DNA of 23,658 nt from NCBI GenBank assembly GCA_946886365.1, contig CAMPIM010000055.1, forward strand, positions 1 through 23,658, read 5' to 3'. The notes under the pieces are model-generated. The model ran no database searches. It had not been told where the DNA came from and worked only from the letters and a program-made list of their open reading frames with translations. Shown here piece after piece: positions 20,151-23,658 of this stretch. The position numbers were made by a program, and so were the translations under genes. Each line of letters opens with the position of its first letter. The stretch's first letter is position 1. This stretch comes from an uncultured Novosphingobium sp. (GTDB taxonomy: Bacteria > Pseudomonadota > Alphaproteobacteria > Sphingomonadales > Sphingomonadaceae).

Positions 20151-23100
20151 TGCAGCCGACTTCGCCAGCCCCTTTGACAATTGCAGCGCCCCGTTCAGCC
20201 GCGCCGCCGGGTCTGCCCAGGCGCGATTGACCACGACCTTGCTATCCGGCCGCAACCGCGCCACGCCATTCAGCCGCTGGATATAGGCAACCAGTCCCTC
20301 CGGCTTGGGGAAGCGGTCTTCGAAGAAGCTGACCAGCGCGCCCTTCGGGCCTACGTCGATCTTCGAGATATTGGCCGTCACGCAATTCTGCTTGATCTCG
20401 ATGATCTTGAACAGGTTCTGCGTCGGGGTTGGCAGCTTGCCGAAACGGTCGATCAATTCCGCCGCAAAAGCTTCCAGCCCCTGCCGGTCCTCGACTTCGT
20501 TCAGGCGGCGATACAGCCCCATGCGCAGGTCAAGATCGGGCACATAATCCTCCGGTATGAGGATGGGCGCATCCACGGTGATCTGGGGTGAGAAGCTTTC
20601 CCGCTTCTCGATCCCCGCGCCGCCTGCCTTGGCCTCAAGGATCGCGTCCTCCAACATTGACTGGTAAAGCTCGAAACCGACCTCCTTGATGTGGCCTGAC
20701 TGTTCGTCGCCCACGAGGTTACCCGCACCGCGAATATCGAGGTCATGGCTCGCGAGCTGGAACCCGGCCCCCAGCGTGTCGAGGTCGGAAAGAACCTTCA
20801 GCCGCTTCTCCGCTGTCTCAGTGATCACTTTGTTCGTGGGCGTCGTGAAATAGGCATAGGCCCGCGTCTTCGACCGCCCCACGCGTCCGCGAAGCTGATA
20901 GAGTTGCGCCAGCCCAAATCGATCCGCGCGATGGATGATGAGCGTATTGGCCGAGGGAATATCAAGGCCGCTCTCAACGATCGTCGTCGACAGCAGCACA
21001 TCATAACGCTTGTCGTAGAAGGCCGACATGCGCTCCTCAACTTCGGTAGCGCTCATCTGGCCATGGGCAACGATGGGCTTCACCTCCGGCACTTCTGTTC
21101 GCAGGAACTCTTCCACCTCGGTCAGGTCGGCAATGCGCGGCACGACGAAGAAGCTCTGCCCCCCGCGATAATGCTCGCGCAGCAGCGCCTCGCGGATGAC
21201 GACCCCGTCCCAGGGCATGATGTACGTCCGCACCGCCAGACGATCGACCGGCGGCGTCTGGATCACGGACAGTTCCCGCAAGCCCGACATCGCCATTTGC
21301 AATGTGCGCGGAATCGGTGTCGCGGTCAGCGTCAATACATGAACATCGGTCTTCAGGCTCTTCAACCGCTCCTTGTGCGTCACGCCAAACCGCTGTTCCT
21401 CGTCCACAATGACGAGCCCCAGCCGCTTGAACTCCAGCCCCTTTGCCAGCAACGCATGAGTGCCCACCACAATATCGACGGTGCCATCGGCCAGCCCCGC
21501 CTTAACGGCCTTGGCCTCCTTGTCCGGCACCAGCCGCGAGAGCCGCCCGATATTCACCGGAAAGCCCCGGAACCGCTCCTCGAAATTCATATGATGCTGC
21601 CGGGCGAGCAGGGTGGTCGGGCAGATTACCACCACCTGCATCCCCGCCATCGCCGCCACGAAAGCGGCGCGCAAAGCCACCTCGGTCTTGCCGAAGCCCA
21701 CATCGCCGCACACTAGCCGGTCCATCGGCCGCCCCGCGCCCAGATCCTCGACCACGTCCATGATGGCGCGGTCCTGATCTTCGGTCTCCTGATAGGGGAA
21801 GCGATCGACAAAGGCCGGATAGCCCGCGCTATCCGGCTCCGCCACCGTAGCCGCCCGGAGCGCGCGCTCGGCCGCCGTCTTGAGCAATTCACCCGCAATC
21901 TCGCGGATGCGCTCCTTCATCTTGGCCTTGCGTCGCTGCCACGCCTCGCCGCCCAGCCTGTCGAGGCTCACCCCCTCGCTGTCGGAGCCGTAGCGGGAGA
22001 GAACCTCCAGATTCTCCACCGGCACATACAGCTTGTCGCCGCCCGCATATTCCAGCGCCACGCAGTCATGCGCGGCCTTGGCCACCGGTATCTGCGTCAG
22101 CCCCTCATAGCACCCGATCCCATGGTCCATGTGCACCACCAGATCGCCGGGCGAGAGCGTCGCCAGTTCCTGTAAAAAGGCGTCTGAACTTTTCTTCCGC
22201 TTGGCCCGCCGCACCAGCCGGTCGCCCAGCATGTCCTGCTCGGTCAGCACGGCCACATCGGGCGCGGCAAAGCCATGGTCCAGCGGCAGGACGGTCAGCA
22301 CCGTGCTGCCCCCCGCAGCGATCCCCAGCGCCTCTTGCCAGCTATCCGCCGCCGCGACCCGTTTCAGCCCATGATCGACCAGCAGCCCCGAAAGCCGCTC
22401 CCGCGCGCCCCCGGAGTAGCTGGCGATGACGACTTTCTTCTTCGCCCGCTGGAGGGAATCGATATGCTTCCCCACCGCCTCATAGACATTGGCGTTCTGC
22501 GCCCGCTCCGGCGCGAAATCGCGCGGGCCGTCCACCGCGAAATCAAGGACGGTCGCGCTCTCCGGCTCGTGGAAAGGCGTGGTCGCGTGCATCGGCCATT
22601 CGCGCACGATGCCGTCCCATTCTTGCTGCTCCAGATACAACGCCTTGGGCTCCAGCGGCCGATAAGCCCCCGGATCGGACGACTTCGCCTGTACCCGATT
22701 GGCGTGATAGTCCCGGATCGCCTCGAACCGAGCCTCCGCCGCGCCCGCCACGCCATGATCCAGCACGACCACGGTATCGTCGCCCAGATGCTCGGTCATC
22801 GGCACCAGCCGTTCCTCGAACAGCGGCAGCCAATGCTCCATCCCTGCCAAGCGCCGCCCATCACTCACCGCCTGATAGAGCGGATCGCCCGTTGCCGTGG
22901 CCCCGAACGTCTCGCGATAGCGCCCGCGAAACCGCTTGATCGTCTCTTCATCCAGCAAAGCTTCGGACGCGGGGAGGAGGGTGAAGCCTTCGACACTCCC
23001 GCTGGTCCGCTGATCGGCGGGATCAAAACGCCGCACCGTCTCGATCTCGTCTCCGAAGAAATCAAGTCGCAGGGGCTGTTCCTCACCACCGGGAAACAGA

Positions 23101-23609
23101 TCGACTATGCCCCCGCGAATGGCGAACTCGCCCCGGTCATGCACAGTATCGGTGCGGACGTAGCCATTGGCCTGCAACATCTCTGCGAGCCGCGAAATCG
23201 CTATCCGCTCCTTGGGCGCGAGCTTCGCCACCAACTGCCGCACGCGGAAAGGCGTCAGCGTCCGCTGCGTCAACGCATTGAGCGTTGTCAGGACAAGCTG
23301 CGGCCCCTTGGGCTTCTCCTGCAACGCATAAAGCCCCGCCAGACGCGCCGAAGTCGTCCGCAGCGAAGGACTGGCCCGGTCATAGGGAAGGCAGTCCCAA
23401 GCCGGGATTTCGACAATCTCGATCTCCGGCGCAAAATAATGCGCCGTATCTGCCACCGCTCGCATGAGTTGCTCATCCGGCGCGACGAACAAGGCGCGCG
23501 AAGGCGCTGCCCGAGCGATGTCCGCCAGCAACCATGGCTGGAATCCTGCCGGAACCCCGGAAAGGGTGATGGGGGAGGAGGCTTTGAGGATTTTCAGAAG
23601 GTCGGTCAT
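20148..23609 (-). CDS. mfd: Transcription-repair coupling factor
   Basis: A 1153-residue ATP-dependent DNA translocase that removes RNA polymerase stalled at lesions and recruits UvrA. Domains in order: UvrB-like N-terminal region to about 340 (WDCLPYDRASPS near 71-82), RNA-polymerase-interacting domain about 485-545 (GDLVVHMDHGIGCYEGL), then RecG-like helicase domains. These carry Walker A GDVGFGKTE (635-643), DEEQ at 736-739, TLTATPIPRTL and QLRGRVGRS. The C-terminal domain contains DLDLRMGLYRRL. Length is normal and the frame is unbroken. The start MTDLLKILKA lies 49 nt from the window edge, and a GC-rich palindrome lies just upstream. Confidence 0.97.
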   Translation of the reverse strand: MTDLLKILKASSPITLSGVPAGFQPWLLADIARAAPSRALFVAPDEQLMRAVADTAHYFAPEIEIVEIPAWDCLPYDRASPSLRTTSARLAGLYALQEKPKGPQLVLTTLNALTQRTLTPFRVRQLVAKLAPKERIAISRLAEMLQANGYVRTDTVHDRGEFAIRGGIVDLFPGGEEQPLRLDFFGDEIETVRRFDPADQRTSGSVEGFTLLPASEALLDEETIKRFRGRYRETFGATATGDPLYQAVSDGRRLAGMEHWLPLFEERLVPMTEHLGDDTVVVLDHGVAGAAEARFEAIRDYHANRVQAKSSDPGAYRPLEPKALYLEQQEWDGIVREWPMHATTPFHEPESATVLDFAVDGPRDFAPERAQNANVYEAVGKHIDSLQRAKKKVVIASYSGGARERLSGLLVDHGLKRVAAADSWQEALGIAAGGSTVLTVLPLDHGFAAPDVAVLTEQDMLGDRLVRRAKRKKSSDAFLQELATLSPGDLVVHMDHGIGCYEGLTQIPVAKAAHDCVALEYAGGDKLYVPVENLEVLSRYGSDSEGVSLDRLGGEAWQRRKAKMKERIREIAGELLKTAAERALRAATVAEPDSAGYPAFVDRFPYQETEDQDRAIMDVVEDLGAGRPMDRLVCGDVGFGKTEVALRAAFVAAMAGMQVVVICPTTLLARQHHMNFEERFRGFPVNIGRLSRLVPDKEAKAVKAGLADGTVDIVVGTHALLAKGLEFKRLGLVIVDEEQRFGVTHKERLKSLKTDVHVLTLTATPIPRTLQMAMSGLRELSVIQTPPVDRLAVRTYIMPWDGVVIREALLREHYRGGQSFFVVPRIADLTEVEEFLRTEVPEVKPIVAHGQMSATEVEERMSAFYDKRYDVLLSTTIVESGLDIPSANTLIIHRADRFGLAQLYQLRGRVGRSKTRAYAYFTTPTNKVITETAEKRLKVLSDLDTLGAGFQLASHDLDIRGAGNLVGDEQSGHIKEVGFELYQSMLEDAILEAKAGGAGIEKRESFSPQITVDAPILIPEDYVPDLDLRMGLYRRLNEVEDRQGLEAFAAELIDRFGKLPTPTQNLFKIIEIKQNCVTANISKIDVGPKGALVSFFEDRFPKPEGLVAYIQRLNGVARLRPDSKVVVNRAWADPAARLNGALQLSKGLAKSAA

Positions 23610-23622
23610 CTACATCTCAGTC

Positions 23623-23644
23623 CCCCTCCCGCAAGCGGGAGGGG
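23623..23644. repeat. GC-rich palindrome upstream of mfd
   Basis: CCCCTCCCG-CAAG-CGGGAGGGG is a perfect 9-bp stem with a 4-nt loop (one further C-G pair possible), followed by CTAGGGGTGGG. This form is a common dispersed intergenic palindrome in sphingomonads. It may also end a gene outside the window. It lies close enough to the mfd start to sit in its leader. Confidence 0.55.
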
Positions 23645-23658
23645 CTAGGGGTGGGCAA

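Noticed and set aside
22275..23648. 457-codon plus-strand ORF opposite mfd
   Set aside because: It is the antisense frame of mfd; the translation is rich in Arg/Pro/His with no domain, as expected of a shadow in G+C-rich DNA.
1..23658. CRISPR arrays, insertion sequences, prophage genes
   Set aside because: No regularly spaced repeats, transposase motifs or phage structural genes were seen on either strand.

Overview
This is a bacterial chromosome segment, high in G+C, almost certainly from a sphingomonad alphaproteobacterium (Sphingobium/Sphingomonas group). That placement is inference. It rests on the G+C-rich codon usage, the sulfite reductase-DUF934-cysH order, the DUF2093 protein, a short-form NAD kinase, paired SPOR-domain proteins around a chromosomal ParA, and the GC-rich palindromes between genes. 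I see no prophage, insertion sequence, CRISPR array or rRNA. The only RNA gene is a tRNA-Asn.

Layout. 1-1269 (+): end of an assimilatory sulfate-reduction operon, with the tail of the sulfite reductase gene, a DUF934 gene and cysH, joined by 8-nt start/stop overlaps. 1437-4411 (-): selO then astD, separated by a large palindromic terminator. 4479-6480 (+): an alpha/beta hydrolase overlapping a GT4 glycosyltransferase. 6575-8190 (+): an unusual nitronate-monooxygenase-like flavoprotein with a four-cysteine C-terminal motif, coupled to a DUF2093 gene. 8191-8735: two probable small-protein genes, one a 29-residue single-helix membrane peptide with a hairpin directly before its ribosome binding site. 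8736-11816 (-): purU, a DUF1338/HglS-type 2-oxoadipate dioxygenase, and a secreted Sel1-SPOR protein. 12003-14572 (+): parA-like ATPase, a ribbon-helix-helix partner and a SPOR lipoprotein. 14810-16750 (-): tRNA-Asn, nadK and moaA. 16872-18890 (+): an EAL phosphodiesterase with degenerate receiver-like and GGDEF parts. 18897-23609 (-): a TorF/Gcw_chp outer-membrane protein, a small secreted unknown, and mfd.

How the genes fit together. The left end supplies sulfide for cysteine: CysH reduces activated sulfate to sulfite and the upstream reductase takes it to sulfide. Most of the middle is housekeeping metabolism: purU (formate/C1), nadK (NADP), moaA (molybdopterin) and mfd (transcription-coupled repair). 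The most distinctive block is 10767-14572. There two SPOR-domain cell-envelope proteins flank a ParA/RHH pair, and the 186-bp divergent intergenic region holds two copies of GTTAAC-N6-TTAG. Each copy is an 8-of-9 match to the CtrA consensus, and each lies exactly 51 nt from the chosen start of the gene it faces. I propose this as a cell-cycle-controlled, ParA-driven envelope or septum positioning module; this is the best candidate for an undescribed system here.
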